Positions 51,855-64,000 of a DNA stretch of 64,000 nt are shown here, piece after piece (the first letter of the stretch is position 1; every line of letters starts with the position of its first letter). The notes under the pieces were generated by a model. That model was not told where the DNA came from. It did not search any database and saw only the letters and a list, made by a program, of their open reading frames with translations. The stretch spans positions 898,080 to 962,079 of the forward strand of contig CM037785.1 in NCBI GenBank assembly GCA_021229015.1, read 5' to 3'. This stretch comes from Solen grandis (lineage: Eukaryota > Mollusca > Bivalvia > Adapedonta > Solenidae). Position numbers and translations under genes: made by a program.

Positions 51855-52560
51855 TGATTTTTATGCTCACCGAAGGTGACGCATATAGTCGCAGCTTTGT
51901 CCGTCCGTCCGTCCATCCGTCCGTTCGTCCGTCACACTTTCCTTGTCCGGACTATTTCTCAGGAACTAACGGCTTGAATTCAACGAAACTTTATGGGAAG
52001 CTTTATTACCAAGAGGAGACGCGCATATCCTCAGGATGACCCGGTTCCTAAATTTTTAAATTATGGCGGCCTATAGTACATATTGCATGATTCTTGTCCG
52101 GGCTATTTCTCAGGAACTAATGGCTTGAATTCAACGAAACTTTATGGGAAGCTTTATTACCATGAGGAGATGCGCATATCGTCAGCATGACCCGATTCCT
52201 AATTTTTTTCAAAGAGTTATGGCCCCTTGACTTTTCGGCCTATAGTACATATTGCATGATTCTTGTCCGGGCTATTTCTCAGGAACTAATGGCTTGAATT
52301 CAACAAAACGTTATGGGAAGCTTTATACCAAGAGAGATCGCATATCGTCGGCTGACCGGTTCCTAATTTTTCACAGAGTTATGGCCCCTTGACTTTTTGG
52401 CCTATAGTTCATGTTGCATGATTCTTGTCCGGGCTATTTCTCAAGAACCAATGGCTTGAATTCAATGAAACTTTATGGGAAGCTTTATTACCAAGAGTAG
52501 ATACGCATATCGTCGACGTGATCTGGTTCCTCAATTTTTAAGAGAGTTATGGCCCCTACT
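51855..52560 (+). repeat. tandem satellite-like repeat, about four units of roughly 170 bp
   Basis: The unit carries TGTCCGGGCTATTTCTCAGG, AACTAATGGCTTGAATTCAA, GGGAAGCTTTATTACC, GCGCATATCGTC and GAGTTATGGCCCCTTGAC. The left border has a GTCCGTCCGTCC microsatellite and ATGCTCACCGAAGGTGACGC. A partial copy with the same border lies at 53104-53265. Confidence 0.85.
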
Positions 52561-53103
52561 ACCATGTTGTTGACTGATATTCATGTCATTTGCCTAATTT
52601 AAGAGGAGACATCATTTAAACAAAATTCAATATGCTAGTAATGTCAATCATAATCATGTTAGCTAATTGTTGTTTAGGCCATTATACACTATTTCAAATA
52701 TCCAGTCATATGTCAAGAGTGTTGGTTAACCTCTTTGATATGAGCACACATTGAAATGTATGACTTAATTTTCAGTAGTATAAAAACTTAAAAAAATCAA
52801 TGAAAGATCTGATGAGTAACACGTATTATCATATTAAATAGTAAACTGTTACTAAGTCTCCAAATTAGAGTTGGTAAAACATCTCATCTGATGAGGAGAA
52901 TAGATATGATTTAGGAATGGGGATTTCAACAGCTTTGAGCTGAAAGGTCCTAAGTAAAATTTTGGGGGTGGGGCCTGACCCGTGTGTGATCTTGGGGGAC
53001 ACCAAAGTATTTACCATTTTATCTTCTGTCTCATCAAAAGGAACAATAATATATAATATGGTTTACTGTTTAGAGAGTTAAGAGCTTTTTTTTAACCTTT
53101 TTT

Positions 53104-53265
53104 TATGCTCACTGAAGGTGACGCATATAGTCGCCGCTTCGTCCGTCCGTTCGTTCGTTCGTCCGTCACACTTTCCTTGTCCGGACTATTTCTCAGGAAC
53201 TAACGGCTTGATTTCAACAAAACTTTTTATGTGAAGCTTTATTACCAAGAGGAGATGCGCATTAC
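53104..53265 (+). repeat. partial copy of the 51.9-kb satellite-like repeat
   Basis: It has the same left border (ATGCTCACTGAAGGTGACGC), the GTCCGTCCGTTCGTTC tract and one incomplete unit, ending near GAGGAGATGCGCAT. Confidence 0.85.
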
Positions 53266-53597
53266 CTGGATTCTATACATGATAAGCATGTGCTGATCCC
53301 ATTCCGGTCCTTAACATATCCTCCCACCCATTGACCAAGGCCTTATTTGTAACAATGACGTTCTTCGGGGAGCATCTGTCAGTTCTTCTGACTTTCTTGT
53401 TTAATTTGAGGGACTTTTTTTCTTTTTTCTTTTTACTTCGATCCACATATTTTTGAAGGGGGATAATTTCAGTATGAATTTTTATTCCAGTGATATTGAA
53501 ATAGTGAAATATAATATTATTGAAGTAAATTGTACATGAATAAAAAAGTAAGTTGTATCGCGCAACCATTAATTTATTTCGAGATGTTTGCGGAAAC

Positions 53598-53633
<36 letters not shown>

Positions 53634-56514
53634 TTTTCACGGCTAAATGAAATGTAAATGCTGGATGAAAGGAAGACAACTGGCTTTTTATTTATTTTTT
53701 ATTTTCTATTCCTCTTACTGCTTTCATCACACCATTCACTTCAGAAAGAAAATCACATAATTACATGCATGTGTATAAATAGGTCAATGAAACAATTGGA
53801 AAGCAATGTATTACAACCGTCTTGTAAGAGGGAAACGAAACGTAGAGTAAACTTTTGCGTAGGTTTAGATCGCGGGATATACCTGTATTAGATCATGCCG
53901 ATACACACATATAATTTATATGTAAATCTAAGTAAGGAAGCTGTGGCTAACAACAAAGTAAGCTAATACAGGCTTGGCTTTTGATACTAAGGTTAATGAT
54001 ACAGTTTTGTTACCCTATCCCTTTTGATATGTATGTAAATCAGGGCCGGTAAGAGCTGACACGGATAATTACTGTCAAAGTGTATTGCGTTTCTCCGTGC
54101 CTGTCTTTACATGATGTAATTTTGTAAAGGAAATAAATGTTTATATATAGATATGTCTCTCGTCTTTTCTTGAAATTGTCTATGATTATGATGTCATTAT
54201 GTTTTCCATTTTAACGTTTTATGTTTATCTGCGAGGTGTATACTTATATTGTACTTTCACAAGACCAAGTATTTTTTTATTTTGAATTTTCCTGCTAACA
54301 ATTATAACAACACTTGAGATGTAAAACAGATTACACCACATTATTAAGACACTTTTTGTATTACCAGATGCCTACTAGAAATGTAGATCTTCGATTAACT
54401 CCTGTTGTAATTTTGCTGAAATCACCTTCACCAGTCAGTATAAAAAACATTAGGTGCGAACGTCATTCATAAGGACCATGCTGGTCCCCAATGTATTACT
54501 GTGTCAAGTGAAGAAGAAAATACCAGTAGAACAGCGTGAAACGGATTTTTTCCCCGCAAGTCGTCAACAATATTCCTTCGGCCAAATTCTTTGACGCTTA
54601 CGTGTATGTATAAGACGTTCAATGTGGTAAGACACGGCCCAGGGATTGATTGAAAATAACCCGTCCGAACTATAGCACACTGTTGTCCACTAGGACGTAA
54701 CATACTTGACTGCGGATCCCTATTAGAGAGAAGACCTTCCAGTGCGCCAAGTACTGGTCCAGACGAGGAATTTTTGAGAGGGGCAAGTATAAGTTGTAAA
54801 TCGACGTAAAACAAATACATTAGAAAGTAGCCCACTGAAATATTTATGCTATTCTTTAACTATCAGCACCTTTATTTTAGACCACTTAATTCGCTTTTCT
54901 CTTATAAATGCAGCGAGTTGAATCTTTGAAATTCTCTCATTTAATATAGTGATATATATAATCAAATACATTCATGAGAAAGCGCCTGCACTAACAAACC
55001 AATGCATCTTTTGACTACCATTTTCCGGAAATGATACATGTGCAATATACCTTAATTGTTATTCACATAGACAGGAGATGAAATACTGTACAGATTTAAT
55101 GTGTGTTTTACAAGCCATCTTTTTATTTCGATGAATAGCGGGTTTCTGCGGGATTTGATGCACCAGAGCATGACCATGATCCTGTGTTGATGCCCGGTTA
55201 CGTACATGGAAGGGAACCAATGCGTGATGAAAGGGAACCAATGCGTGCATCATGGCATGACCTCCTAAGGTATGAATGGAACACAAGCGCTCAAGGCACT
55301 TAGGGACTGCCAGCGGGTTTATCATGAACCAAAGAGCGAGTTCAGTTGACTTACTACAAGTTACTTCAATTGCGGGAAAGCGTGTCATATAGCGTCACAT
55401 AACCTACCAACCCTGCTTAAACGTTTGAGTTAGAAATACATGTATAGTTAGTTCAGCATGTAAATCTTACCGACAGTCTTTCAGAGCAATATGCCTTTGA
55501 TACGAGTTACTCTGAAGCCTCCCTCATCGTAATATCATCTAAATGAAAAATCTAAATCTAATATATGCTACCAAGTAGTAGGAAAAGCTATAAGAACTGT
55601 TTTACAACAAATGTAATTCTAATGCATCTATAAGTCAGCGTCCTTCGAATTTTAATCCTTCAAAAACACATTAATTCTATATATGATACATTATTTTTAA
55701 ATAATTCAAACACATTTTTTTCCAAAGAAATATTACAATGATGTGAACATTATGATCTAAAAATCTACTTTATGTAATATCCATCATCATAATCGTCATA
55801 ATTATATACATATAAAAAGTCATCACAACACCTTAAGAATAGGCACAATTTTGAGATCGAGGGTTTTTGTGGGTATACATTTTAGTAAGGTAAATATTAA
55901 ATTATGATCACTGTTCTTCAAATGCTTACACAAGACTTTATTGGGAATGCAAGCATCTATTGATTTGGAGTTTTGGACTATTTTGCTCTAAGTCCTTAAA
56001 GGCTTGCATTTACAATACAATTTCCACGATCACTTGATGCACCATGATCAAATTTTAATGATGGATGGATTACCATGATATGATCATAATGTAACGTTAT
56101 CTAAGTGACATAGATGCGGTTTTCAGAAGCATGCACAAAGTGTTTATTTGGCTGCGGTCACAAACCCGCAAGAATGGTCGATACCAGTCTATTAACACCA
56201 ACAAAACCAGCGTCGCGGACATTTAAAACGGTGTTATCATTGATTAAACAAGCGTCGGATACCCACGGCTGCCTATTTCAGCGATGTATGGAGTAACGAA
56301 ATGAGTCTAACGCTGTAATTAAACCGTCTTTGGCCGAAGGTGCATATCTGTCATGTCCAAAAGAAACACACATGTATTTTCATGTCTCTGTGTATGTTCC
56401 AGCAGCAGTAAAGGGATCTACAACCATTTGGATATGCTACCCTGCCGAAACAGGATTGGGAGGACATTTTTGATAATGATGAACGCTGAACAAGCTTCCC
56501 GATCACCTTGTTCT
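53266..56514. other. intergenic and 3' UTR, no gene seen
   Basis: It contains a T run of about 32 at 53600-53631 and AT-rich DNA. The part nearest 56514 should be the 3' UTR of the GAREM-like gene on the minus strand. ORFs here (54467, 55059) show no domain and I leave them out. Confidence 0.5.
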
Positions 56515-59500
56515 TCAAAGTTTCGGCCTCCATCCTTTTGTGATGATCTTTTTCACTTTCATAACCTCAAAATCGGGAAGATTGAAAGGGGGCTTTGAAA
56601 ACAACTCAAAATCAATTTGCCTTAAAAACTCTCCGTCGATCTTTTCCGTTGCACATAATTCCGCTAATTTCGTCATTGCACACATTCGAAAACATTCCGT
56701 GACTTCTTGGACTGAATAATTGTAAAAATCCTCATCGGTTTGGTTCTCTCTCGCAATACGGTCCAAATCAATTCCTTCCAAAATCACGTAAGGTGGTTTT
56801 TTACCTTTGAAAGCTTTAAACTCTGTAACATCGGGATAATCGTAGTTAGAGTTCACGTTGTCCTCTGGAAATTCAGCTTGGGGTTCTTTCTGCACTGCTG
56901 GGATAGGGGGAAGCTTGCGATCCACGTACCGGTCTTTTGGCAAAGTCATGTCAGCACTATTCAAAGATATCGACCGCTTTACGCTTGCCATTGAAGGGCT
57001 CGGACTCTTACCGTAAGGATGATTTTCGCTTAAGCTTCTTGCCTTTGGCATTGGCATTGGCTTTGCTTTTGATCTTTGATCTCCTTGCTTTTTGGAATGA
57101 GAGGAGTACACTTGTGGTGGTTTTGGATACAGTTTCGGTGCTTTCTTTCGCAAGAAGAATGACCTGATATCGCTATGGACACTGTCAAAGCCAAGTTTCG
57201 TTTTCTCAGCAAGTTTTTGTATGATGTCTTTGTCTTTTGGCTGAAAAAGACAAGGATATAAGCATAAGTTTCATTCTCTACCACAGCACTTTACATGATA
57301 GTATACACCCAGTACACATACGTCGTTTTAACCACTTTTGTCGTGTTAAGTAAAGGTTTACCATTCCTGGTGACCGAGCGGTTAGAGCGTCCGCCCCGAA
57401 ATCGGGAGGTCGTGAGCTCGATCCCACGCAACGACATAGCAAAGTCGTAAACAATGGTACTGCTATAGCTCCCTTGCTTGGTGGTTGCAGCTCAGCATAT
57501 AGAGGATGGTTGACGGACTGGTTGGCCCGGTGTCAGGATAATGTGACTGGCTGTGGTATCATGCCACATGTATACAGCGTGATATTACAGTGTGGCAGCA
57601 TTATATTTGTCTCAGGTAAACTTAGACTCCAAATAACTGAAATACTGTTGCTTGGACGTTAAAATCAACAATAAACATATGTAAAGGTTCACAGCTATCT
57701 GTACTTTTTTCTTTCTCTTAGTGATTTTGGAAACTAAGTCGTATTTTCGTATAATATAGTTGGTCCAAGAAAATAAATAGCGAAAATAATATTCTTTGTA
57801 ACTTTGTTGTTATCATCTGTGTCTCAGTCACGTGATCATTTTCATCAGTCACGTGAGATCCAAAATGTTTGCAACATATTATGCGCGGATCTATCTAGTG
57901 GGGAAGGGGGTGGTAAGAGGTTATGACCCGCCCCCTTGGATTCGACCATTATACTGAGTGTAAAAAAGAAAATACCCCCCTTCCTCCTGGCACCCCCCCC
58001 TTTTTTTAAGTCTCAAAAGAAGAAGAGGAAAGTATGGACGAAGGCACGGACACCCCCACCTTTCCAACATATTTCTGTTAGAGATAGAGTGACTTTAATG
58101 TCAGGTGTGACATCATATCACTTGTTTAAAGTGTCTCACTCCATTTTATCTGTCCAATAAAATGATTTAAATATACCGTTGGTAAGACACAGAACTCAGA
58201 GAACAGCTCATACCCTGGCGGTCGGCAGCAGGACTTGACTCCCATAGGTGTACGATGCATCTGGCTCCTCCCGCACCTCTACAGCCTCGTCATCTGATTG
58301 GTCAGAAGACAGCTGGCGCCGCACTGTCGAAATACATCATTTGCATTTATATAAACGAATCCGACGCCAGCAACTTTGTAATCTATTTACACTTTTTTAG
58401 AAAATAAAGTCTTTTCTAAGGCACATAAAAATAATAATTACGAAATTGGTTGTGGTATCATACCTCACTGAACTCAGCGTATAAGGAAGTAATGTATATG
58501 TCTTGTTAAGATATAACAATAAACAAACGTCCTGTTGACACACTTTCAGAATGACCAAAACGAAGTGTAAACAAGTCTATGTGCACATTAATACAGTAGC
58601 AGTAACCAGTCAATCAGTTCTCTGTAAAGATTGTCCTAAATAAAATAAAACATGTTCCTAGAAATTGCATGTTTGTATTTTACTTTTGCTACAAGTTGAC
58701 CGTGCACGTGGGCTACAGGACAAGGAAATACCCAACTATTTTACGGTGCTATAAATAGCATTCGGAAAAAAAAAAACGAAAAAAAAAACACTTATCTTTT
58801 ATTGTATCTATCTACGAAGCTAGCATTCGGAGTTTGAACATGTAAATAGCTATACTGAAAAACTGATATACAATTTATATCCGAGTAAACAAAGTCTGTT
58901 CATATGTCAATGAAGAAAACTGTAAATACTAGTAAGCAAGTAAAGTTAGTGTTACAAGTGCATTTATTGACTATGTTTTTTAATCGAAAAAAAATGTTGT
59001 TTTTTCAAATCCACTTCGCAAAGTTCCTTTAGCGTCCTTGCAAGTAACGGTAAATGATCGTACATTTATAATTTCAAATCAGGGATTTCGTGGCCGAGTG
59101 ACAATAGTCGCTAACTTGCTATAGCTTTAACCCTTCACTTCATGAATATTCATGTAAAAGTTAATGATTTGATGAATATTAATTGATTGATATTTTTTTT
59201 TTTTATCTATTTATTTTCTTTGCCACAGATGACTATGTAGAAACTGAGCTACAATATTGTATGAGCAATCGGAGGAGACCATATAAGAGTTGTCTGATCT
59301 GGGTCGCTCTGTTTGCCTATGCGTCAAAATGAGTGTATATGAAGTGAAGGGTTGACCCTGTCCCGCTGCTATGTGAATGATTCCCGACAGAGTCATTCGT
59401 GTATTGGATATTGTAAGAAGCTGTACAGGTTGCACAATCACGAAACTATACTAGAGTCTACGTAGTGTAAATCTCTTGCACAACTAAGCATTTTATTTTT

Positions 59501-62500
59501 TAAGCATAAAAATTGCACAGTTGGCTTATTATTGAATTATATGTTTTTATGTATAAATGTATGTATTTTTAAATCTGGCACGGTTAAAAAAATAACAAAC
59601 ACAGTGTATCAAACGAAACAATATAAAATACATGTACATAATTATAAAACAACAACAAGAACAAACAAACGGCTGTTACTGAAACTGAACATTATTGGTT
59701 TAAATTTATTCTATGAGGACTTTGAAAAACAGATATGTTCGGATGAGCGTAAGCCCACTTACTAAAACCCTTTTTACTCGAATGTTGATATTCACACAAA
59801 CAGCAAACAACCACAGAGATGTGAGTACTTTAATATGTAGCTTCGGGACAACCCTAACAATATTCCTACCAAACAAGTTCAACATTTTCATCCTTTAATA
59901 GGAAATGTGTTGATTTGTAGCGAACAGCATATAAAGTAATCAATCTCAGTCTCATCCGCAGGCTGATCTGGTTATATACCAATCCCTTCTTTTCTTTCGT
60001 AAAGACTGAATCAAGCGGTTCTGACTATATGCAGTACATGTAAGCACCAGTTCTTCATACAGTGAAACTGCGGTTATCCGAAGACTGAGTGAGAAAATGA
60101 TAGACAAATATGTTCGAAATAAGCAAGGTTCGAAAAATAGAGACTATATTTTGTATATTCCGTCTGCTCCTTCGCACTTAATTGGACTGTAAGGATACCA
60201 TGGATGGTCAATATGCTCGGATTTCTGCTATACGGATAACCGTGATTTCACTGTATATGAATGTTATAAACCATATACCAGCAGGCGGGTGTCCACAATC
60301 AACTAGGTGTACACTGAACAACTTCTCTAATTGGTCACGTAAGAACTTTACACATTTCTGACAAAAGCATGCTCTCAAAATTATTTTGGTTCATGTCTCA
60401 TTTGAAAACATGACATAAAGTAAAAGGCCTGTATGTCAGTATATAAATATTTTGATTTATAGCAAAAGAAAAACAGCAATAAATATTTGCAGACCTTTTA
60501 CTCCTTGATATGTTTTCAAAAGAGGCATTAAAATCCTAATTAAGTGGCCAATAAGAAAAGTTGTTCAGTTTACATATACACTAAAACCTTTCTAAGAAAC
60601 AACAAACAAGTATTTAGCGGGGTGGGTGCTACATGGAGGGTATATGTTCATGTATTACAAATTACCCTTTTTCTTATATCTTGTAACCGACCGCTTAAAA
60701 CTGGCTGACTACGTAGCGCAATAGCTCAGTGGTAGAGTGTCCGCTTTGGTCTGGGGTTCGAATCCCAGCCGGGGCACTTCCTCCGGTGACTGCGTCAAAC
60801 CAAAGACGTATAAAATTGGTACCAGATGCACTCTTGCCTGGCACTCAGCAAAATGGGGTTGCTATGGAAACTCGGAGAACTCAGTTCTAGTTCTACCCAG
60901 TAACTTGTCTCCCCTGTATTGGTGCTATATACCGGGCAAGTAAAAGAACCAAGCAAAATGAGCTAAGGTATCGCACCCGGACTCCCTTGTATCCAGCTGC
61001 TTTCTCTTCCGATTCTGTCTCTACAGAAAGAAAAGGAAAAGGAACCCGCACGAGGGAAGTCCTTAATAATCAGACAATGATAAGCCTTTATAAAGGTTTA
61101 AATGTTCATAATTTCGATACTTACCTTGCTGGGGAGGCGGAGGAAAGTTTTCTGGTATAGGGACTTCATAATCCAAAAGGTCAGGATCTATTTACATAAG
61201 GAAGAAAGCTGTTCTTGTGTTCCCTATTGAGCGCCATAATCCGTTTCATAAAAATCCTATTGCAACCCAAAATATCTATTTTGATGTAAATGAAAATTCC
61301 ATTAAAATGAGAAAAAAAAAATTAATGCTATTTTTTTTCTTCAAAATTACAAAATATGTTTTGTCCGGTATGTATTTTAGAGTTTTATGACATGACCCAA
61401 AGCTCGACCCAACTCCGTGTTTAAAAGCAGTATTACAATCAGTTAATCACCTATTCATCTTTGAATGAGTATGTCGCTAGACCAGCCCATATATCTGATA
61501 TACAAGTGCATTAAATGCAAGCATTTGCAAAGCGTCAGGGCTGTTTTGCGGAAGTTTGATTTAAGTACATGTATAATTACATCGTGACAACTTATGGATT
61601 TCTGAAAGATCACGTGATCAGACCTGTATCTATAAATGAATATAACGTTGTGAATTCGTGCAGAAAAAAAATTCATTTATACAATTAAAACAAATACGTT
61701 TGTATGATATGCGAATTTCCATATTACTTACTTGGCAATGTCAAGTTGACACTGATCTTGCCAAGAATGTGAATATTGTCAACCCGGAAGATTTAGGCAA
61801 TACAGATATTCTCCGCATATTCTTGTTGTCTAAGTTTTGTATATCGATAAATATTTTGTCTCAAAGTGGGTGCACGAACGGTGAATTGTCAAACTTAAGA
61901 AAATAATTGGGGACAAGACGTTGTTGGAAACAATTCGATCTTTTCCCTGACGACGGCTCGCCAGATTTGTTCATCAGTCATATCGGGACTGGGTGATGGA
62001 TTTGACATGAGAAATAAAACAAACGTTTATTTCACGTTTATTCACCCAACCCGCGTCCCTGTACTGATGAGCAAAGAGGAAACTAAACCCCTACCCTAGG
62101 GCATCCGCAACACGCCTCCGATTTGCCGGAGATGGTCGAGTAATTACGAACGGCCGGTGTACCGGAAATTGTCGAAAAGATACGATTGCCACTGCCTGCC
62201 GGATACAGTGGTGCGTTGCATAGACATAGAGTTTCTTTTTGGGGGTATGGATACTATGGACATTAGTTTACAAGCATAAGTCATCGGCTAAATCACGAAG
62301 AATGATATTTGTTGCTGTGTTAGATAGATGGTGTCTACGTTAGACGCCATATTTAGACCATTTCAGTCCGAAATGAGACGCAGTGAACCTACATAAATCA
62401 ACGAGCACTTCTCGAACACCTAATCTCAACACATTGTTAAATGGGAAAAAATCATACATTTGAGATTTATCCCAAGTCACTGGTTGGTCGTTTTAAATCA

Positions 62501-63524
62501 GCGAATTATACCGATTTTTGTCGAAGCCATGGTGAAATGATCTTTGGGAGCGGTTTGTTGCAGAGACCAAGAGAACGTATATATGATGCATTAAATATAT
62601 ATAAATGTATATAGTAATACATATTCCGGTTACCTATTATTTTCTTCTCTTTAGTTTTATATCTTATCTTATAAATTATTATTATTATAATCTGGAATAC
62701 ATAGTATACATACAACATATTATTTATTTTAGCATTATTATAATTTTTGAATATATCGAGAATCTTATACATGCTTAGAAAAAGACAAATACTATGTATT
62801 CTTACATCTTATTGAAGAGAAAACACGCACATAAAATTATATGCAGTAAAGTACCCTCACTTAAGCTAGAAAGAAAGCCAGAATATTCTTTATTCAGGGC
62901 TTTTCCAGGCTTATATATAAAGCTACACCACCATTGCCAAGCTCTTTTTTTTTCTGCCCCAACTTGGAAGTAAAAACTTAACAAAATCACGTTTCTTCTC
63001 CCAAATTCTGGTCAAAACGTACTAAACTTTTGCTTGAATAAATGTGGCCTATATAAGGCTACACTACTTTTGCCATTTTTTCCTTCCCAATTTAACAGAA
63101 AACATTTTAAAAAAAGCAAATCACACTAGCTCAAGCAGCTAACTTTTTTTTCAGAGTATTTAAATTTCCAAATTTGACGAATTTGCATATTATTCCACCT
63201 CACTCCTTTTCCCAAAATTTCAGAGTTACGGGAGCACAAAAAAAACAACAAAAAAAACAACAATAAAAACCTGAAAACGACTGTTATTAGCAACTGTCGT
63301 TAATATTTTGTTTAACTCAAAACACCTACCCTCTATTACTAGGAAATAGGATGAAGAGAAAGCAATTTCTGTTTAGATAACACATATAAATGAGATATTA
63401 GCAATACCAGCAGATAGGGGTCTCCGGGATAAAAAGGCATGCATAAAGGGACGAGGCGTGTGTAAGTGGGATGAAAGAAGTCTTTATAAGTGTTTACCTG
63501 GAATAGGCGGTGGCTGTCGCACGA
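56515..63524 (-). CDS. GAREM-like SAM-domain adaptor, last four exons
   Basis: Four exons with consensus borders and compatible phases: 63498-63524 (27-nt microexon, VRQPPPIP), 61125-61187 (DLLDYEVPIPENFPPPPQ), 58214-58323 (RRQLSSDQSDDEAVEVREEP) and 56515-57240. The last exon encodes KDKDIIQKLAEKTKLGFD, a basic Pro/Ser region with an SH3-type ligand DRKLPPIP and YDYPDV, and then a C-terminal SAM-like domain (YSVQEVTECFRMCAMTKLAE, ATEKIDGEFLRQIDFEL) ending KGWRPKL. Repeated Pro-rich and Tyr motifs with a C-terminal SAM fit a signalling adaptor of the GAREM (Grb2-associated MAPK regulator) type. The 5' part lies beyond the window. Family assignment is by motif memory. Confidence 0.75.
57357..57675 (+). 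mobile_element. tRNA-derived SINE, near full length
   Basis: The head has TGGTGACCGAGCGGTTAGAG (A box) and GGTCGTGAGCTCGATCCC (B box). The body has GGTTGACGGACTGGTTGGCC and CCCGGTGTCAGGATAATGTG, and the end is TTGGACGTTAAAATC. It lies in a GAREM-like gene intron. The tRNA fold is incomplete and a 250-nt tail follows, so it is not a tRNA gene. Confidence 0.8.
57680..58213. other. intron, no gene seen
   Basis: Intron of the GAREM-like gene. It holds C-rich and A-rich tracts near 57975-58005 and nothing recognisable. Confidence 0.5.
58324..59126. other. intron, no gene seen
   Basis: Intron of the GAREM-like gene; AT-rich, with A runs near 58768-58790. Confidence 0.5.
59127..59354 (+). repeat. 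TTAACCC-type MITE copy
   Basis: It starts TTAACCCTTCACTTCATGAA and ends ATGAAGTGAAGGGTTGA, with internal GAGCTACAATATTGTATGAG as in the 9902-10150 copy. It lies in a GAREM-like gene intron. Confidence 0.8.
59355..60711. other. intron, no gene seen
   Basis: A half copy of the 8350 foldback (GCAGGCTGATCTGGTTATA) lies near 59960. Otherwise AT-rich intron. Confidence 0.5.
60712..61092 (+). mobile_element. composite SINE, plus-strand copy
   Basis: It begins with a tRNA-like head (AGCTCAGTGGTAGAGTGTCC, then GGTTCGAATCCCAGCCGGGG) without an anticodon arm, and continues TTCCTCCGGTGACTG, GGTGCTATATACCGGGCAAG, AGCAAAATGAGCTAAGG and TCTCTACAGAAAG. This copy shows the orientation of the family and matches the insertion site of the Polinton. 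Confidence 0.8.
61188..63497. other. intron, no gene seen
   Basis: Intron of the GAREM-like gene between the 63-nt exon and the microexon. AT-rich, no recognisable element. Confidence 0.5.
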
Positions 63525-63764
63525 CTGCAAAAAAAGGGGGAGACCATCTCCAAAATTAATAACATTATTATATAGGATTTATTTCTATTTTAATCCTTAA
63601 ACTAGGAAGACATATACTATATGTCATGCCGTGCACATCATGACAACCTACGCTAAAGGAAAGATAAAATTTGATGTAATCACGGAAGATTACAATTTAT
63701 ACCTGATAAACACACCTCCGTTGTTTCGGTGACCTACATCATTGACTTATCAGCCTGGCCATTT

Positions 63765-63945
63765 TAGGTCTGGGTGCCTGGACGCACAACGCTGCTCACC
63801 ATTGTGTCCTGGGTTCGATTCCTGGTCACGTTCGTGAGAGGGTACAGTGATCGCCGGTTTCCTCCCACAAATAATGACCACCTATGCCGCCACCAGAGCC
63901 ATCGAGAGTGATTTATCATAAGTTGTGAGAACTTGTTTCGTAATC
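63765..63945 (+). repeat. possible tRNA-SINE fragment
   Basis: A B-box-like TGGGTTCGATTCCTGGTCAC follows a weak A-box-like region, with a body GCCGGTTTCCTCCCACAAAT. Resemblance to pol III SINE heads is moderate; no other copy is in the window. Confidence 0.45.
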
Positions 63946-64000
63946 CATGTAAAATAAATAATGTTTAAACTTGCCAGTTCAAAGCAGCTAGTTCACAGAT

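Noticed and set aside
57365..57430. tRNA gene at the start of the SINE
   Set aside because: The A and B boxes are good, but the cloverleaf does not close and a shared 250-nt SINE body follows.
60719..60777. Functional tRNA gene
   Set aside because: A and B boxes are present, but the anticodon arm is missing and SINE body sequence follows directly; same family as 12515-13110.

Overview
The window is metazoan genomic DNA, most likely from a bivalve mollusc. It is AT-rich and has multi-exon genes with consensus splice sites. It also carries many tRNA-derived SINEs, small inverted-repeat elements and non-LTR retrotransposon relics, plus two 100-N scaffold gaps (11129-11228 and 49004-49103). The bivalve assignment is an inference from repeat style and gene content; no species is claimed.

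Host part. Eight phase-compatible minus-strand exons between 1809 and 10429 encode the conserved part of PREB/SEC12, the ER-anchored WD40 exchange factor for Sar1. One exon carries an extra base. A plus-strand terminal exon (11229-12011) and a minus-strand four-exon gene end (56515-63524) both encode GAREM-like C-terminal SAM domains ending in GWRP. An intronless SLC46-like transporter copy (18642-19963, minus) is frameshifted. Two dead LINEs (16690-17990 L1/Tx1-like; 41658-44760 Jockey/CR1-like) and a 45-bp minisatellite (45976-47777) make up most of the rest.

The main object is a complete Polinton/Maverick (24377-39753, 15,377 bp). It has terminal inverted repeats of 323 and 277 bp starting 5'-AGTAGTGAAGGG, and a 6-bp target duplication ACCCCT. 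It landed inside an older SINE-type repeat that a 464-bp inverted-repeat element also entered. A long minus-strand block carries pPolB (two nonsense codons), a helical protein, packaging ATPase, two paralogous virion-type proteins (one with a protamine-like tail), a conserved unknown, integrase with chromodomain (broken), a two-TM protein, the penton-like protein (frame-split), a basic GYGLGS protein, a truncated major capsid protein and an adenovirus-type protease. A divergent CCHC zinc-knuckle gene faces pPolB.

The most unusual signal lies in the two ends of the Polinton. Six small accessory genes (minus: 24702-25052, 25518-25811, 25909-26382, 38631-38846; plus: 26628-26891, 39101-39439) each end, on their own sense strand, with a copy of the replication-dependent histone mRNA 3' stem-loop (GGCCCTTTTCAGGGCC or a compensated variant). 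A purine-rich GAAAGGA-like box follows 11-13 nt later, as a histone downstream element would, and then a conserved ACAATTGTC. Five of the six also share a roughly 150-bp CCAAT/TATA promoter module. The core capsid and replication genes instead use AATAAA signals and are packed with ATGA stop/start overlaps. This suggests a two-class expression programme in which the accessory genes borrow the host's S-phase histone mRNA processing machinery. The sequence match is direct; the function is inference.
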